A DNA stretch of 64,000 bases, from NCBI RefSeq assembly GCF_000208865.1, contig NC_018398.1, positions 3,416,769-3,480,768 of the forward strand. Reading direction: 5' to 3'. The translations under genes and the position numbers were made by a program. This document shows, in pieces, positions 43,273-54,628 of the stretch. Below the pieces are notes generated by a model. The model was not told where the DNA came from. It was given only the letters and a program-made list of their open reading frames with translations, and made no database searches. The DNA is from Neospora caninum Liverpool (lineage: Eukaryota; Apicomplexa; Conoidasida; Eucoccidiorida; Sarcocystidae). The stretch's first letter is position 1. Each line of letters begins with the position of its first letter.

Positions 43273-45343
43273 ATGGTAGGTCAACGCCCTCACCTCCTGC
43301 GCTAGACGCAAGCGTTTTCCCGTTTTTTGTTCAGTCCCCCGAGTTCACACCCCGAGACCCGCCAAACACCCCACTGCGTGCGTTTTCCCGGCAGAACGAA
43401 ACGAAGCGGAGGCCTGTCGCTTTTCCTCCACTTCTTCCGGCACGCGCCCCGTTGCACTTTTGGAAAAGAAAGAAAAACCTGCGTTTTCACCCTTGGAGAC
43501 CACGCGCGGGGCATTTCCCTTCGGGACTGACCGGCCCTGCCCCGGCGCTTTCCTAGGCGGATCCTCGTGCGCATATCCTTGCGAGCGCTTCTGCGCCTCT
43601 CTCGGTGCCGTGCTCGAAAGATTTTTCTTTCCACCCAACGCTTCCTTTGCCGCCAGAAATACGTTGCGACGCGTGCGGGCTCCGAGGAAACACACGCGTT
43701 TCCGTCGAATCGGGAACGGCTGTCGCCGGGGTGGGGGCTGCTGATGTGCAACCCTCCACGTGAACATTTGTGTGATGTGAAACGCGTTTTTTTCCAAAGT
43801 GGAATCACCCCCCACGCTTAGGTGCCTCTGTCTTTCACCGAGAGTCCAGCGCGCATTCTCAGATTACGCGTGCGGAGAGACGCAGCGCCAAAATCGCGCC
43901 CGAAACTCTTTGGAGAGAGTGGAGGACCCTCTCGGCCTTTCTGCCGGCAGAAAAACAGTGCTGTGCTGCCTGTACGTGCCCACGACAGCCGGTTGGCTTC
44001 GACTGTTGCCGGGTGCTGCGCGTTCCAGTGCCGCGGTCTGACGTCTCTTCTTTCTTTGCCTTTCGAGATGTGCAACCCCGCGGCTTCCCTCCCCACGCGG
44101 TTGCTTTCGTTTCCGTGACCTAACGGGTGCGCGTTCCTCGTTCTGTTTTTCGGCGTTTTGTGTGCAGAAACTCTTGACGCCCAAGGACGACGTCCGCGGC
44201 CGGAAAGTCCAGTTGGTGGCGGCTTTCCTGGACGTGCCGCTCCAGACTGTGCCTTTCACGGTTGGCAAGGACGACAAGGACCCGGCGTTCTTGGCGAAGT
44301 CGCCCCTCGGGCGTCTGCCGCTGCTCGAGTCGGAGGTCGGCGGCGTGTGCCTGTTTGAGAGCAACGCGATCTGCCGCTTTCTCGCGCGCCTGCGCGCGGA
44401 CAAGTGTTTGTACGGCGAGACTCTCGCCGAGCAAGGAGAGGTGGATATGTGGTTGGACTTCTCGACCTTGGAGGTTGAGATTCCGATGTGCTGCCTAGTC
44501 CAGGGCGGCAAGGTGGCCGAGCGCGCACAGAGCGACTTGTCTCAGGCGTTGAATGCAGTCAACGCGCACCTGAAGACCCGGACCTTCATGGTTGGCGAGA
44601 ACATCACCATTGCCGACTTGTGCCTGGTCACGGTCCTCAGCTACGGTTTCCGCTCCGGAAAGGTCGACTGCGCGGCCATCCTCGGCCAGCGTCCGTTCCT
44701 CAAGCGTTACTACGAGACGCTCGTGAACCAGAAGAGCTTCAAGAAAGTCTTTGGCGAGGCGAAGAGCGCAACTCCCGAGGCGACTAGCGCCAAGAAGGAG
44801 ACATCCGCCAAACCCGCACCGAGCGCCGCTGACGATGAACCCGCGAAAAAGCCCGCAGTGAAATGTGAACTGGACCTGTTGCCGGAGCCGTCGATGGACT
44901 TGAACGAGTGGAAGCGCGTGTACTCCAACACGAAGGACTTGTACGGCGCAGCGATGAAGTGGTTCTGGGAGCATCTCGACACCGCGGGCTACTCTCTCTG
45001 GTACATGAAGTACCAGAAACTCGAGGGCGAGTGCACCGTCGCGTTCGTTACCTCCAACCAGCTCGGTGGCTTCATGCAGCGCATCGATCCCGCCTTCCGC
45101 AAGTACTCGTTCGGCGTCATTGACGTCATGGGCGAGAACGGCTGCTTCGACATTGAGGGCGTATGGCTCTTCCGCGGCCAGGACGTGCCCAGCCTGATGA
45201 AGGAGCACCCGTCGTACGAGTACCACACGTGGCAGAAACTGGACCACGCGAGCGAGAAGGACAAGCAGCTGGTGGCGGACTTCTGGTGCGCATGCGATGA
45301 CATTCAGGGTCGCCCCATCGCCGACAGCAAGGTGTGGAAATAA
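43273..45343 (+). CDS. EEF1G: Elongation factor 1-gamma (eEF1B gamma)
   Basis: The start codon 43273-43275 is immediately followed by a GTAGGT donor, so the first coding exon is only ATG. The acceptor GTGTGCAG leads into one long exon 44168-45343. Product 392 residues, normal for the family. Residues about 1-80 are a GST N-terminal-like domain (KLLTPKDDVRGRKVQLVAAF, LFESNAICRFLARLR). Residues about 90-205 are the GST C-terminal part (MVGENITIADLCLVTVLSYG). An Ala/Lys/Pro linker follows. Residues about 232-392 are the EF1G domain (LNEWKRVYSNTKDLYGAAMK, SLWYMKYQK, CDDIQGRPIADSKVWK). It anchors the eEF1B nucleotide-exchange complex that reloads eEF1A with GTP during translation. Codon use is strongly biased, as in a highly expressed gene, producing long false ORFs on the other strand. 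The start context GTCAAAATGG is strong for Toxoplasma. Confidence 0.97.
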
Positions 45344-47032
45344 ACGACGGGCCGGAACGTTGAGCGAAGAGAAAATCCGGGGATTCCGGTCGACCAGCGA
45401 AGACAAAAAACGGGAGTGTGTTAGCGCTTCTAGGCAGAAGCGAAGAACAGAGACCGGGCATAAAAAACTGTTCGTGGGCTGTTTCTCCTGCAGCTGCCGC
45501 TGGGGGGGTCGAATCCGAAAGAGTTGACGGGCAAGGAGCAATCCCGGAATGCGTGCGTGTATGCACGCGAACGCACATGTACACCTCTTTTCTCTGCTTC
45601 TGCTGTCACTGCAAACGTCGTCTCGCTTACTTCGCCACGCGTGCGTGTACCGCGTCCTTCGGTGTGTTGCTGCGCAGCGGTCTGTAGCCGCGCTCTGTGC
45701 TGAAGAAACCCTGACACGACTCTGTTTATGTCAACTCGGAACTCGTTGCCGTCATCGGCTCCACAGAACTGTCAAAGCCTCAGCCCTTCGCAGTCGAGAA
45801 CTTTCGATGGAATTCGGGGCAAAGTTAAAAGCAAAAAGTTAGACAAATAACTCTGAGGCGTGTCTCGTCTGTTCACACGGTAAGTTTTTGTAACGTGCGG
45901 CTCGTTAGGCCACTGCTCGACTTTCGAAGGGGCGCGCACAACTCCGGTCTGCGGTTTCGTCGCAGCTAGCATTGTTCGCCGAAAACAGTGTGGAAAGTCC
46001 CAAAAGACTCGAGCTAAACACAGAATTTCGCCCAAAAAGCCGTCGTGGGAAAGAACAGGGGTTGGTGTGTGTGGGACTTCCGTAACCGTGCGCGCGAGCG
46101 GTCGGCAAAACGGGTGCCTCGATGTGTAAGCAGCCGTTGTGAAGCATTAGGAAATGGACGAATCCTTTTCCTTTGAGGTGCTGGCAAAAACGGAGGAATC
46201 GGTCAGGAACCTCCTTCCCTGGAGGAAGCAGGGAAGACGTCGGCGAAAATAGAGAGCAGAGCATCTTCAGACAGCAAACGGTACAAAAAAAGAACAGGAA
46301 CAGAGTGCCTGTGACACATGCGCAGCAGCCTCCTCTCTGACCTCTCCTGTATCTTCCAAAAAATTCTCGTATAGGTAGACACTTTCTTCACGGAACTGGA
46401 AGATTACGGACTGCCACCAGTCGAGGCGAGTCGTGCACCGTCATTCTTGGAAAAAATGGACAATTTGAAGCGTCATCGTCGCACTCGGCGAGCGACGGAG
46501 AGGGGAGGGGTTGCTGCCTGGCAAGTGGATCGACGGCGCGTTTCTCCGGTCACCCCGCACAAATTACACATGCCGCACAGCGCGACATTCTTCGCATCTG
46601 TCGGAAACTGGAAAGTTCGAAACGCGCTGCACTGGGCAGCACGGTAAGCCTGTATAGCGCCACGGAGAGAACCACCGAGGCCTTAGAAGTCCCTGTCGAT
46701 TGCCCCGGGTTCGAGGATGACGTTTGTGGGCTGACTGGCAGCTTCTGCACGGAAACGACACACAGCAGTTGGACACCACACACCACGAGACAGGTGACCT
46801 GTTGCCAAAGGGCACCCCTGTCTCTCTACGGGACCCGCCAGCAACGCGAAAGCGCACTCAGGCTGCCTCTGTTGCGAAGACCACGCGCTTCCTGATGATC
46901 ACGGGAGCGAAAACCCGCAAACCCGGAGCTCTGTGTTTGTTCCCGCGGAGCACATTTCGACTACGCCCATGACACAGAGCTGCATCTATGATCGCGGCAG
47001 CGGTGACAAGTGTGCGATGCTCCCCTCGCACT
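45344..47032. other. Intergenic between convergent eEF1-gamma and AMA paralogue
   Basis: About 1.7 kb without supported genes: 3' untranslated regions and spacer. I see nothing else in it. Confidence 0.6.
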
Positions 47033-50000
47033 CTACCCCAGCGCACCTCCCCAGAAAGAAGGCTCCGCTTCCTGTAGCAAATCTGCTTGGTTCTGGCGAG
47101 CTCGAACCGCGTGCTCCCTTGTCTCGTCCACGATGTTGGGCTTTCCAACCTCCGGTTCCTCCTTCTTCCTGAAGCGAACGTTCACGAGAAAGCGCTACCG
47201 CTGTAAGGTACCTCCACTTTGAGCCTCGTTTTTAGAGACAGTGACGCGGCGTGCCGGTACGAGACACGCCTGAACACCCTGCAGCGCCTCAAGCAATCTT
47301 TCTTTACTTTTCACGGTGATATAGTCAATCGCGGACTCCGTCAGAAATATCGCATGTCGAGCGAATGGCGAGGAGCGTGACTAGGCTACGCCGCTCATGT
47401 GTGTACCGCGTTATCCGACACGAAAGACTGCCATGGATATGCGGGATCTCACAGTGTTACAGTGTGTAGCGTATGGTTTTTTTTTAATGGTCACCGTTGC
47501 CTCGCATTGTCACAACAAACCCGGGGGAACCCAAGAAATACACAGGTCGAGCTATACAGGCAGTTCCTGCCAAGCCACCAAAAGTACAGTTAATTCGCGG
47601 CGTGTCTGGACCCGAATACACCGGTGGCCTACACAGAGTGGAAAAAGAAGAGAGACTGCCTGCCTAGTTAAGCAGGAGAACGCGGATTGCTGCTTTCACG
47701 GGGAGTTCGCGTACCTTCGGGCGATCCAGTACGCCGCTCCTCCGAGCAGCAGGACGGCGGCGGCAATGCATGGACCTGCAATCAGCCAGACGTTGACACT
47801 GTCGTCTTCCTCGTCGGCTGAGAAGTACGGCAACACGGACAGAACACAAGTACGCACTGCATATCCCCGTTTTTCCTTAGGTCCCCCATCAAAGTCTGAA
47901 CCGCCAAGGCCACGGGATCCTCCAGTGTACCCCAGGCCTCTCGAGGCACACTGGAGACAGCCTCCGCGGTAGGAACGCGGAATGCGAGAGGCGCGGGGGT
48001 GCACAGGCACGTGCCCGAGAGACTGCAGTTCTAAGGCGGTTCCAAGAAGGCAAAAATTGGCAGCGCCTCGGCACCTCGTAGCAGCAGCTCTGCGCTAAGG
48101 GGGCTCACGACTGGCTGTGCGTTCTCCGGGTTTCGCAGCAGCCTCCTGTGTCGAGACACCCGGACACTTACGCTCGCATGTGCAGGGGACGGAAGAATCT
48201 ATCCACTTTCCGTCTTCGCACTTCGCCCCTGCGGTCGTTCCGGAGAGGGAGCCGGCAGCGCAGGTGCACGAGTTCGAAGGAATGCTGATGCCGTCGCTGT
48301 CCTGTGTACACGGCGGGAGCTGCGCGTTGTTCGGGTCCGGGTCCGCGAGACTCACAAACGCGTACTGGCCTGGAGCCGACGTCAGGCAGTCCGGGACGCC
48401 ATCGTACATTTCGCATGTGTTTCCAGCCTTGTAGAAGTTCGCCCAGTTAACCCCCGCTCCGCGAGAGTGGGGCTGATCGCTCCCGCCGGCTCCCGCTGGG
48501 AACAGAACTGCAACGAAGTCTTTGTAGATTTTATCCAGTCCACGTCCCTCGTCGCCGACGTACTTGGTCGGGTTGTCACTTGGGCTGTTTGCAAACAGCT
48601 GCGTGGCGCATTCCGCCGCGTCGCTGACGGAGATCCGCTTCCGGACAGCCATTCTTTGGCAGGACACCCCATTCCATTGCCCCCAGTGGACGTTCTTCAG
48701 ACCGTGCTCCGGACATGCGGTTGCATGGTCGAGTCGCGCGTAGGCACTTCCCCAGACGAGGCCGCTGTCCACGGACTTCTTCGGATTGAAGCAGTACCAA
48801 CTCAGGTCTGGACCCGAATCGCCGTTTTTGCAGTACGTTCCGGCGCCCGTCATCTCCTGCATGTTCAGATACATGATGTGGCACGTGGAGTTTTTCGCGT
48901 CGTACGCAAAGGCGTATCGGTAGTAGTCTTCTTTCGACATGTTCACGGCCGCCGCATCCGAGTCATGCACGGAAGTCATTCGTGCCCACCAGATGCAGTA
49001 GCCCAAGTCGTCTTTGATGTCCTTTACGAACTTCTTGGCGTAATCCGAAGCGTCGGGCTTTTTGTCAAACGTTTGCGCGTGGTACTTCAGCTCATCGAGC
49101 GATTTCGGACTGATTACAGTCATGGGCATAGCAAATCCTCCTCCGAGCGGTTTCGTGTCTTGCGCGGATTTCGCGTAGGGCACAGGCTTCAAGAAGTTGT
49201 TCGGCCAGATTTCTGCGTTCCTCGTTGGCTGGTGGGTTTCGATGTACTTGCCAAAGTTCGGGCACAAGCCTCCGGGCTCGCGGTAGTTCTTGCCGTGGAG
49301 CCGCTTGGTGTTCCCGAGGTCGACGTACACGCCAGAACCTGACGCACAACCGCAGAGAGCGAAAGAGCCGGAAACGAAACACCAGAGCGTGACGTTCTAC
49401 TCGTTCGTAGAGCCCCTCACTTCCTCGTGGGAAACGGAATGCTCAAGAACCCTGCGTGACGAGCTGTTATCGGCGCCGCTTACGAGGTTTCTGCCCCGTT
49501 TGCTCCCCCGGACAGCCCGAGAGCGCACCTGCAGAGAGGTACCGCTCGCGAGGGTGTCCGAAGAGCTCGATCACACAAAAGCGTGGACGGGGCCGGTGCT
49601 TTCGTCGCCGGCGGGTCTTTCTGTCTCGTCCAAATCCAATCTGCCACTGACAAAGGTGGAGAGAGCGCTGTGTGTGTGTGGAATCGGCGCGCGATCTCGG
49701 GACCGTGCAGGATCGCACCGGCACGCACTGGCAACCAAAGGACGGTAAGACTACGCCAGGAGAGCCGGGTTCCCTGACGAAGGGATGTGCGTCAGGTGCG
49801 TCCACGCGCCGTCGCTCGAGCCTCGCGTTGCTGCGGTGCCGGCACACATCCGCTCGCAGGGACAAAACGTGGAGACGAAAGGCTCTGTGTTGCGATTCCT
49901 ACCACTCACCGTGCACCAGAGGGACGTTGTATTTCTCCAGGAGGCCGGCCCATGGATTGATTTCGGGGGTTGCTGCCGTCTCTGCGAGAGCGAGTCTGGA

Positions 50001-50114
50001 GGGACGAGGAAGACGATCCACATTGAGTGCGTCAGAGCTGCACGAGTGGGCAAGCAGCACGAGGACGACTGGCCGCAAGGTCCGCCAGGACAGCAGGGAG
50101 ACGATCGCTGCCAT
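47033..50114 (-). CDS. AMA2: Apical membrane antigen paralogue (AMA2 candidate), four exons
   Basis: Exons 50114-49910, 49338-48172, 47817-47715 and 47168-47033; phases 1, 1 and 2 agree; product 536 residues. Exon 1 has a signal peptide (WRTLRPVVLVLLAHS) and the AMA start NPWAGLLEKYNVPLVHG, joining to SGVYVDLG in exon 2. The ectodomain keeps YREPGGLCPNFGKYIE, YDAKNSTCHIMYLNMQ, DLSWYCFNPKKSV, GSAYARLDHATACPEHGL and the domain II end GSDQPHSRGAG-(x)-NTCEMYDGVPDC. I count 16 cysteines after the signal peptide, as in AMA1. Exon 3 gives a single transmembrane segment (about residues 465-488) and exon 4 a basic stop-transfer RRKK and a cytoplasmic tail ending EAEPSFWGGALG, with the Phe-Trp typical of AMA tails. 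AMA proteins sit on micronemes/parasite surface and bind RON2 at the moving junction during invasion. The choice of AMA2 rests on sequence difference from AMA1 and on remembered gene order beside eEF1-gamma. Confidence 0.92.
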
Positions 50115-53100
50115 GTTGACTGAAGCGTTCAGGCGAGCGAGGACCAGCAGGGGCGCCAAGAAGAGGCGGACGGGCGCGGAACGTTCTGGGAAGGCGCGAC
50201 TCTGGCTGCTCAGGCGACGGCCGACTCGACCGCTGTTCGGAACCGGTGTGTGCCTGAGCAATTCCCCGCCGGCGGTGTGATCGCTAGAGAGAAACGGAGG
50301 AAAGGCTGGCTGGGAAGCCTTCGGCAAGACAGCGAAGCTCGCAACTGGGAATTCCCCAGTGCTCTTTCACGTTTCCGGGGCAGAGAGAACGGGGCCTCGA
50401 GGGCGGCGGACGGTTCCGACTGCTGACTCCGCGAAAGGGGAAAGTTGAGGACTAAGTCCCTGTAGACTGGAGAAGGCGTTGACGAGAAACGTGTGTCCGA
50501 TGCAAACAGAAGGCTGTGTCGGGTTCGGAAAAGCCGAAGGCTTCGGGAGAAGCTGCGCGGCACAAGACCTCCGGGGCCGTTTTCTTCATGGCTGCCTCTG
50601 CAGCCCAAAAGTTAGGTTCGCGCCGTGACCGTCTGAACTGCCTGAGGGTTCCGCGCTGCGCCGAGGGGAAGAACAGACACAAGGATGAAGAATGCAGCCC
50701 TGTCACACACGACAAGGACGAAACGCCAGGAAACAAACCCTTTCCTGTGAAAAGGCAGGGAAACAGACGCACACACTTGAGTTTTTTCCGCCTCGCGCGG
50801 GCGTCGCGGCGCCCGCGCTCACTGCTCGCCCAACGACTCGGCGCGGATCGATTGTCCCTCGGCGCCGTGTCACTGGTAGCGGTCCGCGTGCGCCGTGAGC
50901 GACACACGACCCCGAGAGGGAGAGAGAGTCTCTCCGAGCAGCGAGTGTCCGTGTCGCCTGATTCCCTGCACTTTTCGCTTTGCACGGCGTGGATCTGCGC
51001 TGGAGTTTCCGGCAGACCAAAGGGAAACCAAATGCGGAAGACCGGAGGAGGCGACTTCTAGGAATGCACACCGCGCCTCACTCTCACAGGGGGAACGGAA
51101 AAAGCCAGCTCCACTCTGGCGTGGCACAGTCGTCAGCAGCGGCTGCGAACGAGTATACGGGGCTTCTGACCTCGCCAAAATTTAGCACGGAAGCGGGAAT
51201 CCCGTGTTGGTGGGAAGCCAGATGGCAACCAGACACAAAACCTGATTTCTAGTCCTCGAAACGGCCGCCAAGCACCCCCGCCTGTCGCTCCCCGCCACTT
51301 TCCCCGTTTCCCTCTATGCAGTTGAGCGAGCCTTGCCGACGGACTGCCGGTTGGGACCGCTGGCAAGCTTGTGTGTGCCGAGAAGAGAGCGTAGGCGACG
51401 CAGTTGCGGCCGGATTCTTTCCATCTGAGTGAGCCGAACACACGCGGCGATTCAGCTTTTCCAAGGCAGTGGAACACAGCTGCCTTCACCGCGTGGACGA
51501 AACCAGGTGCCCGTCGCGCAGGCTCAAGTCACTCTCCACGCTGCCGCCTCGGAAGTCGTCTAGCTTCGGTTTCGAATCGCATAGCCACTACAGTGTACTC
51601 CCGGCGGCGCATACTGTGGAAGGTTTGGTTGAAGCGGAGTCATCCCGGAAGCGTCTCATTTCAGCGTTCTTCAGGGTCAGCAGCTGTTTTCTCAGGCTTT
51701 TTAGTAGAGCTCCTGAGGCCGTCCGTGTACACAACACAGTCACTGCACCGATGGCCTATGGTGCCAGCATTCTCTGGATCGCAGGTTTTTTAGACAGAAG
51801 TGCATGTCGCTTATGGAAAGTGGAAGCACTGGTTTCCATGCTGATGTTTGTCGTGCTCATGTAGACAGTACACTCGGGGCGTATGGGCAATTCAGGCACG
51901 AATCTCCCGAGTGCGGAACTGGCTGGGGGGAGGCAGTCCACCGGACATCGACAAAGCTTTCGAAGCCGAGCAGCGGAAACACAGTTTCAAGATTTAACCT
52001 GGAAATACACTTTTTGCGCTCAGAATAGAAACCCAGGTTCCACAAACGCGCGACGCGTCAGTCTGCCTTCCGTCAGGGAGCTCCGCTGTACAGCGGCGGC
52101 AACTGCAGTCGCCCACGCAATGAGAGCTTTCTCAGTCCTCGCTCAACAGGAATCCAGCAAAAAGTGTCTCCGAGCTTGCTGGAAACAACCGATTCAGTGC
52201 ACACCACGCCCAGTGGCACGGGGGCTTCAGGGGTTCGCGACGGTGTGGAACCTGCCGATAACCGAAAAACGACAAACCCTGGGCTAGAACGCAAGAATTC
52301 CACATCTGCAGTGTTCGTGTGTTGCAGCTGCTCATGAGCTCACGCCAGCATAAGACTTCGATGCTTCTGCCGACGGACCGCGACGGCCAGCAGAGCAAGA
52401 TTGCCAAAGGATCTATTCGCACTTTGTCTGATACCTTCGTACTGCGCGGCCCATTTTCGAATAACACGCCCTGCAGTATCTTCCCGTAAATAAAGTGCTC
52501 GGCAGAAAGTCGAGAGAAGCATACAACGCGAGTTTCCCTCTTCTACCTTCTCCAGAAGGGACGGCAGCTGAACACACGTGACTCTCCTGTATTCCCTCCC
52601 GTTCGCCTTGGACGAAAAGTTGTGTCTCGCGATCTTTCCACGGCAGGAAAAACATTCAAAATTCGTTACTGCAGGAGAAAGGAAAGACACGTAGCTGGTT
52701 GGGTGTGGGACCATTCAAAAGGAACACTCAGGATATCCGCCGAGGCACCTCAAATGCCTCATTCATTCCACACAGATTGGGGAGAAACAAAGCCGGCCTC
52801 GAACCTGGAAAAAAGACAAAAAGATTCTCTTGGTTCTTCCCCATATCTCTACCGTAAGTTTCTCAAAACGATTCTGACACGGAATTCTCTTATGACCCGC
52901 TGCCACCAACGCAGTACCCCGAAAACCAACCACGTATTCGAAAAACGTTTCCAGTGCCCCACATAGTTCCCCGGGAAGCCTCTGCCGTTCGCCGCCTCTT
53001 GTCTCTCCTCTGGCTCGGAGAGCGCCCCCGAAAGCTTGCCGATTTTTCGGACAAGATTGCGAGTGCGTTTGGTGTCTTGCCTCGAAGGCCGCCGAAACGT

Positions 53101-54628
53101 TCTGCTTTCGGCTGCTGCCGGCCAACGCAAGAGACGGACCGTCAGCTTGCAGCCCGAAAGCACACGTCCCCCCTTCGTGTCCCTCCGCGATCCTAGCGGG
53201 TTGCTTTGCTAAAACCCGAAAAAGAGATTCCCATGTCTGCGTTTCCTTCTCGACCCTGTAGGGCTCTCCGTCCTGCAGTCCAGATGTGGCTGGGTTGACA
53301 ACTTGGCCGCAGTCTTTGACGCGCACGTCTTCTTTGAAATTTTCTGGTTCTACTTAGGATATGCCAATGGCGAACATGGTACAAACGCGAACGGAGCGGG
53401 GCAACTGCCTCGCAGAAGACAAAATATGTTTCGTCTAACTCGCTTCGCTGCGGTTTTCTGCATATATACACATCTGTACATTCATGCATCGACAGTGCTT
53501 CCGGACCTCATTCTACGCACACTATGACTGGAGGTGCCGAAAGCCGCATCCTTGTGCTTACCGACCCAAACATTTTACAGTTTCCTCCTGTTCTCCGATG
53601 TGCCGATACACCGGAAAACCGCTTCGCACACTCGGAGTGAACGTCGCGATAACTACTCGCGATGCAGACACTCCAGCCACGTCAGCTCCGGAAACGATTT
53701 ATATTGCACAACCTAGCTGTGGCTAGGAGCCAGAACCCGGAAAACATCCACCAGCGTCTCTCGGTCCAAAAAAGACATAAAAGACTCTTGTCTTTCATTC
53801 CTGCGTCCGTCGGTCTTGCAACAGCTTTCCGTGGATGCTGCAGCTTTACCGCACAGGGACGAGAGACGGCGTGGTTCCGCCCTACTGTTTGCGTCAGTTC
53901 GGCCGCACTAGTGTTTCCAAGTAGCATGCGCCGATATCCCGTTGCCGTTCGGCGCTTCTACTGCGCCTTTCCCTTCTGCTGTAGGCGCAGGCGCGCAGGC
54001 ACGCAGCAGCGGTGTTTGGACTTCCCCGCTTCGGACTCGTGCGAGGTGGCCCGCGCACGCCATCCAGAAATCTTTCGTGTGACATCACAAAAGTGAGGGT
54101 CTCCTTCCCTTGCCCGCGTCGAGTCCATGTGACCGTTTCTGTCCGCGGGTGCTTCGACTCGAGACGGTCGAACGAAGGGCGAGACGCACGTCGACATTCT
54201 AACAGTGCCTGCGGGGTGTCTGTCCTTAGGATGCCTCCGCCCCTCTCTTCTCGCCAGGCTCGTGACCAGCCGAGAGCGCAGCCAGACGCTCGGATTTCCC
54301 AAAAATTAAATTCTCTGAAATCAGGAACCGGGCTAGGAGACGACCCGCCACCGTCGCTTCGTTCAGAGTTGTGAACCGTCCTGGGTACGGGACAGAGCAA
54401 GAGACAAGGCGCACAAAAGACGTACAGATCCGCCGGTGTGACGAGAGAGCGGGGAGACGCGAGGCAGCAGCCATTCTCTTTTCGTTTGTAAGCGTGGCCT
54501 TCCCGCCGTCGTTCTCGTTACGCTCTTTTGTCCTCTCGCCTGCCTCACTGGATCGTGCCACGGAAGTCTAGGAGCAGACCAACGCACGAGGAAACGGGAG
54601 ACCGAGAGGATCCTGACTTTTCTCCAAA
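50115..54628. other. Intergenic upstream of the AMA paralogue
   Basis: About 4.5 kb without a supported gene. It should contain the AMA paralogue promoter and the 3' flank of the desulfurase-like gene. ORFs up to about 180 codons on both strands are Arg/Ser rich and without motifs. No tRNA-type B box was found by eye. Confidence 0.5.

Noticed and set aside
44495..45541. 348-codon ORF on the minus strand opposite eEF1-gamma
   Set aside because: It is the antisense shadow of a strongly codon-biased gene, and its peptide has no family features.
48095..48171. Reading AMA exon 2 straight through to the stop at 48095
   Set aside because: It would leave an AMA protein with no anchor, and a GTAAGT donor at 48171 gives a complete anchored protein with correct phases.
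48467..49342. 291-codon plus-strand ORF opposite the AMA paralogue
   Set aside because: Antisense shadow; the minus strand has the cysteine pattern and motifs of AMA.
53894..54400. Possible extra 3' exon of the desulfurase-like gene
   Set aside because: No stretch matched the expected C-terminal helix in the required phase; reading through to 54629 is simpler.
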